Shown piece by piece: positions 34,043-44,720 of a stretch of DNA of 64,000 nucleotides. The DNA is taken from the NCBI GenBank assembly GCA_021464245.1, contig JADCRB010000036.1, forward strand, positions 2,733,947 through 2,797,946, given 5' to 3'. This stretch comes from Carallia brachiata. Lineage: Eukaryota; Streptophyta; Magnoliopsida; Malpighiales; Rhizophoraceae. Every line of letters begins with the position of its first letter. Position 1 is the stretch's first letter. The translations under genes and the position numbers were made by a program. The notes below the pieces were generated by a model. It worked only from the letters and a program-made list of their open reading frames with translations. It was not told the DNA's origin and searched no databases.

Positions 34043-34097
34043 AAGTGTCAGTATATTTTTATTCTCAAAAAAAAAAAAAAAGTGTCAGTATATTTTT
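34043..34097 (+). repeat. Micro-insertion 9: A-tailed, 18-bp duplication
   Basis: AAGTGTCAGTATATTTTT occurs at 34043-34060 and 34080-34097. The insert is ATTCTC plus 13 A, the same core as micro-insertion 8. Confidence 0.7.
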
Positions 34098-35139
34098 TGT
34101 TGCAATAAAAAAATGCAGTGTATGAATTATTTTTAGGACCAAAATAGATTATATTTTTTGGTTCTAGGCCTTAAATTACGATTTATAATTTTATAATCTG
34201 TAGACTTCCAAATAGTCAACAACTTTGCCGGGAAGGCATGCCATCACGAACAACAGATCAACTAGTCTGGCTACACATTCGCACTAAACATTTTGTCTTG
34301 CATGGAAATGCCACAACTTTTTGGATAGTTGTACAATTCGGGCTCTAATGGTTAAAAACATTGCAATTCGAGCCTTATATTCTATTCTTCTTTTGTTGTG
34401 ATAATCTAAGAAAAATGACTCTCAAATTTGCTGCAAAATAAAATATTTTACTTCATTTTGAGCAGCTTTGACTAATAAGTAAATAATTTATATACCTCAA
34501 TATTAATGAAAATATTGAGGTGAATAAATATGAAGGGGTAAAACATAACAATTAAAAACATTAAGCTTCTTCTCTTTGTAGAAGCTTCTTTCATACTTCG
34601 TTTTTTTTTTTTTTTGAAAAAAAAAAATTTGACTGAAGTAAAAGATAACTGAAGAACTATATTCAGGTAGGCAATAAATTTCAATATCAAATTATTCAAA
34701 ATCAAATCTTAGTAAACCGCCATACCTTCTTGAGAAGCACTCTCAATGATATTTTTATAATCATTCTTTGTTATTTCATTTTATAGGTTTGAAAATTGGG
34801 TATGTATTGAAACTCTAACAATCACAAATGTACAATCAACAATTATAATAATATCATATGTAACAGTTTTATAGACGGAACAAAAAATTTTCACTTTCAT
34901 CATAACATTTTCATTTTATTTGCTTGCCAAAGAGCCTAAAGTTTCACTGTGTCATCTCTTAATGTTCTTTGCCCCTAGAATGTTATCGGCAAAGCCTCTT
35001 GTAGTAAATTAGGGACAACAATCTTGCTCATAATTTTTCAGACACTTGACTTGTGTAAATCGTGATTTTAACTTCCATAGGATGGGAAATGCTGGAAATG
35101 AGTCATTTCTCTTTCCAATATTGAAAATTTAAAAATTTC

Positions 35140-36283
35140 GGGTCCGTTTGGAGACGCTGTCAGTTTTTTGTTTCTGCTTTTCAATTTCTGTTTTTTGTTT
35201 TTGTTGTTTGCTGAATTTTTGTATTTATTGTTGTCAATTTTTGTTTTTTTCTATAAGAATAAAAAAATAGGTAGAAAAAGGATAGTAAGAGAAATGGTAA
35301 AAAGAGTATAAATATAGAGAGAAAAATGGGAGAGAGAGAGAGAGAGAGGGGGTAGAGAGAGAATGAGTAGAGAGAGAAAAAGGAAAGAGAAAGAGAGAAG
35401 AAAGAGAATGAGTAGAGATAATGACATAAAGAGAAAGGGTTGTGAAAGAATGAGTTAACAGAATAGTAGAGAGAGAAAATGAGAGAGAGAGGGTAGAGAG
35501 AGAATGAGTAGAGAAAATGAAAAAGAGAGAAAAGAGAGAGAGAGTAGAGAAAGAACGAATAAAGAGAATGATAGAGAGAGAAAAATGAGAGAGAGAGAAG
35601 GTAGAAAGAGAATGAGTAGAGAGAATGGTAAAACAAGAAAAAAGTGAAAGAGTCTGGGTAGAGAGAATGAGTAGAGAGAGAAAATATAGAGAGAGAGGGT
35701 AGAGAGAGAATGGTAGAAATAGAAAAAAAGGGAGAGAGGAGACAGAGAATGATAGAGATAGAAAACGGAGAGAGAGAGTAGAGAGAGAATGCGTAGAGAG
35801 AGAAAATAGAGAGAGAGGGAGAGAGAATGGTAGAAATAAAAAACGGGAGAGCGGAGAGAGAGAATGATAGAGATAGAAAAAGGAGAGAGAGGGTAGAGAT
35901 GAATGAGTAAAGAGAGAAAATAGAGAGAGAGAGGGTTAGAGAGAGAATGGTCGAGATAGAAAAGGGAGAGAGCGGGTAGAGAGAGATGAGTTGAGAGAGA
36001 AAGAGAGTGAGAGAAAAAATATAGAGGGATAGAAAGAGGATGAGTAAAGAGATATGGTAAAGATGGTGGATAGAGAAAGAAAATGTTGTGAGAGAAGTAT
36101 AAAAAAAAGTGAAAAACAAATCGAAAGCTATTTTTATTTATTTCCCAATTGATTTTTTTTCTTGAAAAACACTTTTAACTTTTCAACAAAAAAAAAAAAC
36201 AGACTCAATAACAAACATGTTTCCTGTTTTTTTTGTGAAAAATAAACAGAAAACAGAAAACTTAAACCACTCCAAACGGGCCC
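35140..36283. mobile_element. TIR-bounded element carrying an 800-bp GA-rich minisatellite
   Basis: The left end GGGTCCGTTTGGAG (35140-35153) and the right end CTCCAAACGGGCCC (36270-36283) are inverted partners, and both continue into GTTTTCTGTTTT-type sequence. Between about 35280 and 36110 lies an imperfect array built from GAGAGAGAATGAGTAGAGAGA-like phrases. No target duplication could be fixed. The 312-codon minus-strand frame across the array is almost only S, L, F, I and Y and is not considered a gene. Confidence 0.6.
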
Positions 36284-36449
36284 GATATGTTTTGATTTAG
36301 TTGTTTCAATTTCTTTTTTCTTTTTTTAACGACAAAGGTGTTTCAATAGCTTTGATATTCTATTTGAAAGTTCAAGTATGGTTTCTTCAATGTCATAGGG
36401 CAATACTATAATTATTAATTAGTTAGAATTCTTACAAGCAGCATAAACA
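36284..36449. other. Short AT-rich spacer
   Basis: Nothing is recognised between the minisatellite element and the start of duplicated copy A. Confidence 0.5.
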
Positions 36450-37125
36450 TTAAAATTTCACATTTTTATCAAACTCCAATGTATGATATCTTAGGAATAA
36501 AAAATCTCTCATCTCCGAATCCTCATGCAAAATGACAAGGAAAAAGTTACATAGAATGAATTTTTTTTGCCTGAATGTTTGCCCAATTAAAATGAGAGTG
36601 AGATTTTTGTGATATTTTTACGATAAAAACCAAAAAAGTGCATCTCCATGTTTTTTTTTTAATTGTGTAGTTTCAAAAAATCGTGCTCTCATTTTAATCG
36701 AGCATAGAAAAATGGGGATCCGTACATTGCTGAAATGAAAAATTCAACTATCAAACTTATGAATTATTTTTCTTTTTTCCTTTTTTTTAGAAGATATCAT
36801 ATAAATTAACTAAGATAAAAGCAAAATAACCTCAAACAAAAAAACAAAAACAAATAACTTGGCTCCTAGTAAATCCTCTTCATTTTCTTTGTTTTCTTTT
36901 TCCTTTAATATAAACTGATAAAGAGTATGTAACCAAAAAAAATGAACTGATAAAGAGAACAACATGAAGGGAAAGCTAAGAAGTTTTTTTTTTTAATCTA
37001 TCTTTTTTCCCATGTTCACCCCAACAAGAAACTCAAAGAAAAACCTTAACCATCCCAATATTTCAACCCAAAAAAAAAAACAAGAAGGGAGAAAAAATTT
37101 CAAATAGAAAAGTTGCAAAGCAGAT
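36450..37125 (-). repeat. Copy A of the duplicated WRI1 3' end and flank
   Basis: The sequence matches 38117-39800 with interruptions. Shared blocks include TTAAAATTTCACATTTTTATC (36450), the AACAACATGAAGGGAAAGC block, and the CACCCCAACAAGAAACTC block. At its right end (about 37098-37120) it preserves, on the minus strand, the last WRI1 codons (C-N-F-S and stop). It lacks the hAT element present in copy B but has its own micro-insertion. Confidence 0.8.
36913..36957 (+). repeat. Micro-insertion 10: A-tailed, 13-bp duplication, empty site known
   Basis: AACTGATAAAGAG occurs at 36913-36925 and 36945-36957. The insert is TATGTAACC plus eight A and TG. The paralogous copy B has a single, uninterrupted AACTGATAAAGAG at 39594-39606. 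Confidence 0.8.
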
Positions 37126-37264
37126 GTAATATTAGTATAAACTGATAACATGGTACATAATGAATTTTTTTACACATTTTTTCAAAAATGCTAATTTTCA
37201 AGAAATTAAAAGAAAAAAGCTTTAATGATTTTTGAAAACTTAAAAAATTAAAAAAAAGGAGTCC

Positions 37265-37309
37265 ATAAACAATGGATTTTTTTTTTTTTGACATTATAAA
37301 CAATGGATT
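37265..37309 (-). repeat. Micro-insertion 11: A-tailed on the minus strand, 14-bp duplication
   Basis: ATAAACAATGGATT occurs at 37265-37278 and 37296-37309. The insert reads AATGTC plus an A tail on the minus strand. Confidence 0.65.
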
Positions 37310-37339
37310 CGAAAAAACAACCACTGGAACAAGTCTATG

Positions 37340-37600
37340 AATTTGATCAAAACGTTGTGTAATGAGACACGACGATGGAAAATGACAAGAACGGTTCACA
37401 GTTTCTGACAATAGGCGGGAGGCCTTGGGACGCGAAATGGCACTCGAAGTTGGCCGAAAGTTACGTGCCGATCTGGGCTTCAAGACCCACAAGGTGTTCG
37501 TCTCTCCTCTCCTTCGTTGCATCCAGAACGTCTTTGAGGGATCGACGGTGTTACAGCGACCAGAATTGGCATTGGAATCATTATCCACAGTTGCTTAACT
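37340..37600 (+). pseudogene. Frameshifted fragment of a plant histidine-phosphatase (phosphoglycerate mutase-like) gene
   Basis: Two frames together recall the plant PGAM-like family. An MRHDDG phrase near 37361 corresponds to the catalytic MRHGDR signature. RPWD near 37422 is followed, in another frame, by GRKLRADLGFKTHKVFVSP and LLRCIQNVFE (about 37433-37530), the second conserved block. The frame change, the Gly-to-Asp substitution in the signature and the lack of flanking exons indicate a relic. It sits directly beside copy A of the WRI1 tail duplication. Confidence 0.7.
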
Positions 37601-38116
37601 TTTATTTGTTTAAAAATCATTAAACTTTTTTTATTTTGATTTTTTTTAAAATTAACATTCTTAAAAGAAAAATATGTAGAAAAAATTAGTATATGTCTGG
37701 TCATCAATTTAAGTTGATGTGATATCTAATTTTGATGACGTGATATTAATTAGGTAGTCACGTATTAGATATAATGATAAATTAACAGTGAAAAAGGCAA
37801 AAAAATGATAAAAAAATATAAATATGTATTCTAAAAAAATTTATTGTGGGTAAATTTTTTTTTATCGATATTGTGGGTAAAATTTAAAACAACGGGTTAA
37901 ACATAATGAGTGAAATATATACCAAAAAGAAAAAAGAAAAAAGAAAAAGGGGGTGGGCGACGAACACAATAAAGAAAAGGAAAAGAAAAAGAACCTTACG
38001 GCAAAAGAGCATCGGGTGGGCAACTGGTTGTTTACCGGTTGCCCCATAATTTTATTCTATTGAAATGTATTTCACTCACGTAAATGAGTTAAAATAGGTT
38101 TAAAATGGATTTTCTC
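37601..38116. other. AT-rich DNA between duplicated copies
   Basis: No gene is seen. It contains micro-insertion 12 and GA/CT-poor AT-rich sequence. Confidence 0.5.
37842..37881 (-). repeat. Micro-insertion 12: A-tailed on the minus strand, 13-bp duplication
   Basis: TATTGTGGGTAAA occurs at 37842-37854 and 37869-37881. The insert reads TCGAT plus an A tail on the minus strand. Confidence 0.6.
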
Positions 38117-39800
38117 TTAAAATTTCACATTTTTATCAAACTTCAATTCATGATACCTTAGGGTCAAATAAGGAATGTCCAAAATCTCTCATTTCCAAGT
38201 CCTCGTGCTAAAGGAAAAGTTCAACTAGCAAATTTTTGGAGTAAGAGGAAAGGTAGAGAAGAGAGAGGAAAAAGAAAGAAAATGAAAATAAAATAAAATT
38301 ATTTAAAATAATGGAGAAAGTTAGAAGGAAAAATTATAAAGTAAAAAAACATAAATAGTAATTTATGAGAAAAAATTAGTGAAAAAGTCAGATTATTTCA
38401 ATGAATGTAGAAAGTTAGGAGAAAAAAATATTAAAAAAAATAAATTATAATAATTATAATTTTCTTTCTTTTTTCTCTTTTTCTTGCAAAACAAACAAGC
38501 ACTTATATATTTAAACTCTTTGTTTTTTTTTTTTTGAGAAGATATGATACATCTAAACTAGGGTTGTTAAAAATTAACCAACCTGACCCAATTCGATCAA
38601 TCAAATTCAAATCAATCAAAACTCGTCAAAACTGCCGAAGTTAGGATTGATTGCGATTTCAAAATTTTACAACCCGCTAAGGGCGGATTGGATGCGAATT
38701 GGGGGTTCAATTATCAATCAAATCCAAATCAATCTGAATTCGTCAAAACTGCCGAAGTTAGGATTGGTTGCGATTTCAAAATTTTACAACTCGCTAAGGG
38801 CGGATTGAATGCGAATTGGGGGTTCAATCCGCCCAATCTGACCCAATCAGCCACCCCAATCCGCCCATATATATATATATATTTAATATTGTAAATTAAA
38901 TTTATCAATATCAATCGAATTAAAACCAAACAATTACATTTCATATAATCTTACAAATTAATAAAATTAGAAATAAAAAATATTTTATTACTTCCGTATC
39001 TAATTGTTACCACGTAATTTCATTTTAAAAAATAAGAAAAAATCGGAGCATCTCTGTCTCCCTATTTTTTGACAACACAAGTGAGACATTGGGCACTATA
39101 AAAGAGAGAGAGAGAGAAAGAGAGGAAAAAATATTACTTTATTCGCCAAGCGGAAGTACAAATAAGAAACTTTTATATTTTACAATTTGTGTTTTTATCA
39201 AGTAAATTGATCTAGTACAGTCTTTTAGTAAATTTTGATCAATTCTCATAAATATATAAAATTGTGAATATATATGATATATACATTATAATAATAAAAT
39301 TAGTAAGAATAAGTAAAAATATTAATGATTAATGATGCGTATAAATTAAAAGAAATTATAATTTTTTTATTAAACTAATTCGCTCAAATCGATCTAATCC
39401 AACTCATCGTTGACAGATTAGATTGGATGAATTGAATTATATAGCGGATTAGGTGCGGGTTGAATACGAATATACCGACCCGCAAACACTCTTAATCTAA
39501 ACTAAGATGAAAGCAAAATATTCAAAAATAAAACAAATAACTTTCACTTGGCTCCTAACTTCATTTCCTCTCTTTCTTTTTTCCTCTAACATAAACTGAT
39601 AAAGAGAACAACATGAAGGGAAAGCTAAAAAGTTCTTTGGTTTTTTAAATCTATCTTTTTCCCATATTCACCCCAACAAGAAACTCAAAGAAAAACCTTA
39701 ACCATCCCAATATTTTCACCCAAAAAAAAAAAAAGAAAAGAAAAAAACCAAGAAGAGAAATAAAAAAAATTCAAACGGAAAAGTTGCAAGAAATAGCAGA
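38117..39800 (-). repeat. Copy B of the duplicated WRI1 3' end and flank
   Basis: This copy is attached to the WRI1 gene (stop at 39771). It corresponds to copy A at 36450-37125 and is enlarged by the hAT-like insertion at 38559-39494. Confidence 0.8.
38559..39494. mobile_element. hAT-like element, 936 bp, with perfect 8-bp target duplication
   Basis: The left end TAGGGTTGTTAA and the right end (reverse complement TAAGAGTGTTTG) are loosely inverted. They are flanked by ATCTAAAC at 38551-38558 and 39495-39502. The interior contains a two-copy tandem repeat of about 117 bp (CGTCAAAACTGCCGAAG at 38624 and 38741) followed by a (TA)n run near 38870. Copy A of the surrounding duplication lacks the element. 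No transposase frame is present. Confidence 0.8.
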
Positions 39801-42800
39801 GGCCTCTTTGCCATTTTCCACTACCTCCTCCACCTCCGTGACGCTGCTGATGCTGCTGCTATCTGCAGAGACGCCACCTTCCTCCACTCCACTTCCCGAG
39901 GCGTCGGAGGACGCGTACTCCACGTGGGCCCCACCGCCGGCGGCGCCGTAGGAACATGTCTCGAATATCAAGTCAATGTTGTCTTCAAAGGCGCCCCTGT
40001 CGTCAAACAAGTCCGGCAACTCGCCGGCGTTCTCGAGAGGGAGTTCAGGGACGACGACAGATGAGAATACGGAGTCCAGGCAGAAACCCCAATTGAAATC
40101 ATCGTGGCCACCGCCGCCGCCCATCGGGTCTTCCATGGCGGCGATCATAGACGAGGAGGTGTCCATGCACGCAGCAGCAGCAGGAGGAAGCATTGTCCGT
40201 GATGATGGCACTCCATTTCTTCCTCCTCTTCTTCTTCTCCTTGTTGCTTCGGCGGCGGCGGCGGCGGCATCGGTGGCGGCTGTTCGACTTCGGCATCGGC
40301 ATCCTCGGACTCGGGGGAGCAGCAATGGGGATCACGAGGAGGTTCTTGGAGGATGCGATCCAAAGGGATGCCTTTCTTCTTCAAGCGGTCTACGTAATTG
40401 CTGATGTCAAAATTGGTCACCGCATTTGCTCCTCTGTATTCTATTGCCGCCATGTCGTATGCTGCTGCTGCCTCTTCTTGTGTGTCTTTTTAAAATTTTA
40501 CCATTAAAAAGAAAAAAAAAAAAAAAAAGTCATGAAGGAAACCATAATGCAAATTAACCTATTGGCTTCGAACAATAGAAACATACAATGGTATAGAAGA
40601 CCAATTAAAATATGATATATGAATCCCCAATTTTTAAGATCTTGTTGTTTCCTTTGTTTATCAATTAGTCCATTTCATAAGGGAGGGGGCTCACGCCTAT
40701 GAAGCACAAAAAATATGTATTGGACTCTAGGCCATGCTATTCCCAATCATGCGTATTAAAGCCTTGGCCATAAACGGTGACTAGTGAATGGGCCTATAAC
40801 TTTCCAACCTCAAATATAACTTGGAAAATAATGGTGTGGAAAGTGGATGTAATAATTGGGTACCTGATGCAAATTAATCCTCCAAATTCTTTTCATACGT
40901 GGCAAAATTTGCACATAATTGTTTTCCTATATAGTTGTTTTGCATTTCTAATAATGGGAAAAACATAAAAACGAAAATAAATTTTCCCAAAACTTAAAAG
41001 AAAATCTTCATTTTCATGGAAATAAAACTAAATATCATTTAATTAAGAAGACCCACACAACAATTTATACTCATCATATCCATAATGCCACATTTACGCA
41101 ACAAAATTCAAAACTCATGGCCCATTGACTCAAAAACACACCATTTTGTATCAATTAATAGTAGCCTATGTCCACGACAAAAAAAAGAAAAAAAAAGAGG
41201 AGGGGGGGGGGGGGGAGAAGAGAGAACATTTATTAGCACGCTCGAGTCAGTTGAGACTTAACTAGATAACTAAAACCAAATAACCGTCCACGCAAATGAC
41301 AACATATATATGCACCAAATTTGACTTTCAAAATTGACTATTCGAATGTGTTCATCCAACTTTCAACTAAAAGCGCAGAAGCGGGCCTAACATCGTGGAC
41401 ATCCATACAATTTTCTATTAAAGGATTCAACATAACTAAAATTTTTTTATAAAAATATCAATAAAAATATAATTATATTTTTCAAAAATAATTTTTATTA
41501 GGATATGCCTACGTCCAAAGAAAAACAAAGTTGTAAGATCAAATAGGTTTTAACTTTAAACAAAACTGAAACGGCAATTTCTACTTCAATATGTTTTTTT
41601 TTTTTTTTGGTACATTGGTTTTTCAATTTTAATTAATGGGATGCACTTGTGTGGTCAGGACTCAGGATGGAGTGTCACGTGAATGGTGGGAGAGTCACGT
41701 GTAACCACAACCAATTGTCCGTGGCTTTTATATCTTTAATTATTATGGATTAATTGGGCTAATTTAATCCTGATTTGGGATTCATTAGGCCATTGGCTAC
41801 TGCTTTTCTACTCTTCTGTTTTTTTTTTTTTTTTAATGAAAATTGTTTAGAAAGTAGAGTTATTTGTCTGAACGGAACTGCCACATCAAGTTGGCTGACT
41901 GACACAGCCAACGTTAAAAGACTTGAAGTTAAGCACATAGTCAGCATTAAAGAAAATCCACCTTTCCATTTTTAAAGTCTCCCACTACAAGCTTAAAATT
42001 TTGTTAAACAAAACAGATCAACGAAGAAACCACGTTGATATGGGTATAATTAAATTGGCAAAAAGGGGTATTTCTTTTACATAAATACATGCTGAGATTG
42101 TTTAGGTGAGATAAAAATAAAATAAGTTATGTGATGATTGAATTTAAAAAATAAATAAAAAAATTATTAAATATCGGTTATGAATTACATAATTATTTTA
42201 GTGTTACTACTATCCTATTAGAGCTCTTTATTTTATATGCATAGCCTTCCAACCGATTTATACAACATTAAATTTGGGTTCACAATAGGTGGTACCAACA
42301 CACTTCCCTCACAAGAGGTGAGGCAAAATGGCAGTTGCTTGTCACTTTGGCTTAACACACACCTCACTTGTCTACCTTCCAACTTCCGCGGCTGGGTCGG
42401 CCCTTAAATTTTGTTGGTCACCTCGAAAATCTTCTTTCTAGTTCAGAATTGTTTGAATTGTACTTGTATGATTTTGATTGAAGTGTCTACATTTATTGAC
42501 AATTCCATGGCAGATAGGACGGGGACCAAAAAACTCTTATTGAAACGTAGAAAATACTGCATAATTAAAGTAATTTGACTAGAAAAAGAATGAATGAATT
42601 CTTACCATAAGTTCCAAGATAGAGATACTTGTTCCCAAAAACTCTTCCAATTCGAGCCTCCCACCGGCCATTGTGGTGATGCCTGTCAAGTTTTCAAGAT
42701 GATCAATTAGGCCATAATTTTGGGAGAACAAAGTGAAATCAAATGACCCCATAATGGCACTTTCTTGTTTGTTCCAATCACCAGCAAGTGACAAGCAGTG

Positions 42801-44228
42801 CATGTAAAAAATAAATAATAAAAAGAATCTCGTTACACGGACACATTAAATAACAGACGAAAAACATAATTTTTGATTATACAAGATAAATTTATCTATA
42901 ATTTTTCGTGTTTGTATACATTTTTCAAAATTAAAAAAAAAAAAAAAAAAAGAGGAAGTGGGTAGTTCACCTAGCTACCCCACGGTATTTAGAGACGCCT
43001 CTAGAGAATCCGCTGCTTCGCCGTCTAAGAGATGCCAGGTACTCCTCCTTGCTGACCTTTTGCATCTCCTCAAGCTGTTTGGTGTAGCTTTCTATCTGTG
43101 TCATAACCAATATTATTATTAATTAACCGGTGAAAAAGGCGGATATATGTTAAAAAGAAAAACTATTAATAACGCAGACAAAAAAAATAAATAGGCACCG
43201 GAAAATTCAACGTTGTCTCTGGGCCCCAGTACTTGAGGGCAGCAAGATCATAGGTATGAGCAGCTGCTTCCTCGCTATCATATGCCCCTGCATTAATAAA
43301 TGATAACCAACCTCTGGTTAAAAAAATTAAGAAAAATGGAAATTTAATTGTTGAACACAAAAACTTATTTATAATTAATTAATTAGTTAACTGTATATAT
43401 ATAGAGGTGACAGGTCGGGGGGACAAGAAAATTAAAATAATGGGGGTGTTCAAATCACAGTGACTTACCCAAATAAACTGAGCAGAGACAAAGGAAAGTG
43501 CACATTGAGACATTGCGGTTGTGGCAGCAAAGATATTGTTGTCAAGAATAAAACATTAGTCAGAACATAATATTATTAAGATATTTCAACAAAGTCTGCA
43601 GGTGAAAAGATCAATAAACAAAAGACTTCCAGATCGCCTTTGCCTTCTTTTTCTATTTTTTTAATTCCGTATTTTGATTTGCTATTTTTTTTTATTTTAA
43701 GAAAAAAAAAAAAAACAAAAAATTCACCTTGTCTTCCCTTCTTGTTTTGGATGTTGTTCCAGGAACTCTTGTCCCAAAGGTGAGCCTCAAACCTTCCTGT
43801 CCATCTATGCCTGTTGTTCATCAGGATCATCACCAACAAAAAAAGCAAAAAAATGTCACACATGCAATCTCCTAGAACCCCACAAAAGCCTCCGTACTCA
43901 TCATGCACATATACACACATAACACTTTCCGGCCCCCAGAGTGGTTGCCTACACGGCCGCCATTTCCGGGAGCAAATAACGCTTACCTTGTGACTCCTCT
44001 GTAAATGGAACTTCTACCGGGACCTGGGCTGTTAGTGGTATTCAGCTGGCATTTGTCTTGGTTGTTATTGTGATTCCTCTTGGAGCGTTTAGACTTGGAT
44101 TTTGCAGCTGGTTGCAATTGATGGTTGGTAGTAGGAGCATTGGAGCCAGCACAAGAGGAAGAGGCAGACGAGGCGGCGGAGGAGGCGGAGGAGGAGGAGC
44201 AAGAGGAAGCAGCTGGTGACCTCTTCAT
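39771..44228 (-). CDS. WRI1: WRINKLED1-type AP2 transcription factor, last exon apparently frameshifted
   Basis: Nuclear activator of glycolytic and fatty-acid synthesis genes in oil-accumulating tissue (family knowledge). Exons: 43987-44228, 43728-43810, 43469-43477 (9 bp), 43199-43287, 42971-43095, 42606-42682, 39771-40485; intron 6 is 2.1 kb. Ser-rich N terminus, basic stretch 43-51, first AP2 domain about 74-141 with the VYL tripeptide (109-111) encoded by the micro-exon, second AP2 domain about 176-250. The last exon reads acidic and proline-rich sequence in one frame to a stop at 40145-40147. The C-terminal part typical of WRI1 ([15 protein letters not shown], final SCNFSV) follows in another frame to 39771. 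One extra base in the low-complexity stretch would give 446 residues, close to Arabidopsis WRI1; as written translation ends at 321. The cause may be a real mutation or an assembly error. Confidence 0.93.
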
Positions 44229-44720
44229 TTGCTTCTTCTTAATTTGTCTTAATCTCTTCCGAGCAAACTAATTAAGTTCAACAGATGGGGAATATAGAAA
44301 GGGAAAAAGACTTTTAATCAGATGGAAATGGGTGTGGTTAGGTCCCCTGTTTCCTCAACTCTGCAGCTTTTGGTTTTTGTGAGTTGGAGGGTGTATTTTG
44401 GTAAACCAATAGTGGTTTACCAAAACAAGGAGAGAGGCAAAGAAAGAAGTGCATTGAGAGAGGCATATAAAAAAAAGGGGAATGAGAGAGAGAAGAAGAA
44501 GAAAAAGGAGAGAAGAGGAGGAGGGGGTGGTTAAAGATTTGAGTTGGGTTAATTGACCTTGAGTTAATTTAATGCCAAACACTTGGCTTATGGTGCAGCC
44601 ATGCTGCCAATGGGATTTTTTTCTGCTATGCTGGCTGGCCCCTTCCACCTTTTGATAACTTTCTCAAAGGAATCTAATTACTTTCTCTAAAAATTAAATG
44701 ACAGTATATATATAGAACTC
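44229..44720 (-). promoter_or_regulatory. WRI1 leader and core promoter
   Basis: On the minus strand a TATA-type run lies at 44705-44714 and a pyrimidine-rich leader follows (complement of the GA-rich 44430-44530). A 97-codon upstream reading frame (44648 down to 44355) would be inside this leader if the TATA box is used. The transcription start is inferred. Confidence 0.4.

Larger units (their letters stand above)
32760..35139. other. AT-rich intergenic DNA
   Basis: No gene is recognised. Long A and T homopolymers are common (near 33041, 33497, 34067, 34602). Two micro-insertions are listed separately. Confidence 0.55.

Noticed and set aside
35181..36119. 312-codon minus-strand reading frame
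   Set aside because: It is the translation of the GA minisatellite; the product is nearly only Ser, Leu, Phe, Ile and Tyr, with no family resemblance.
38590..38830. CRISPR-like spacing in the 117-bp tandem repeat
   Set aside because: There are only two long units inside a hAT-like element in a plant nuclear genome; nothing resembles a CRISPR array.
40145..40320. A short intron explaining the WRI1 frame change
   Set aside because: The GC-rich segment offers no donor/acceptor pair at a plausible plant intron length that keeps both flanking conserved parts.
39976..40507. Plus-strand frames across the WRI1 last exon
   Set aside because: They are shadows of the GC-rich WRI1 exon, with no motif of their own.
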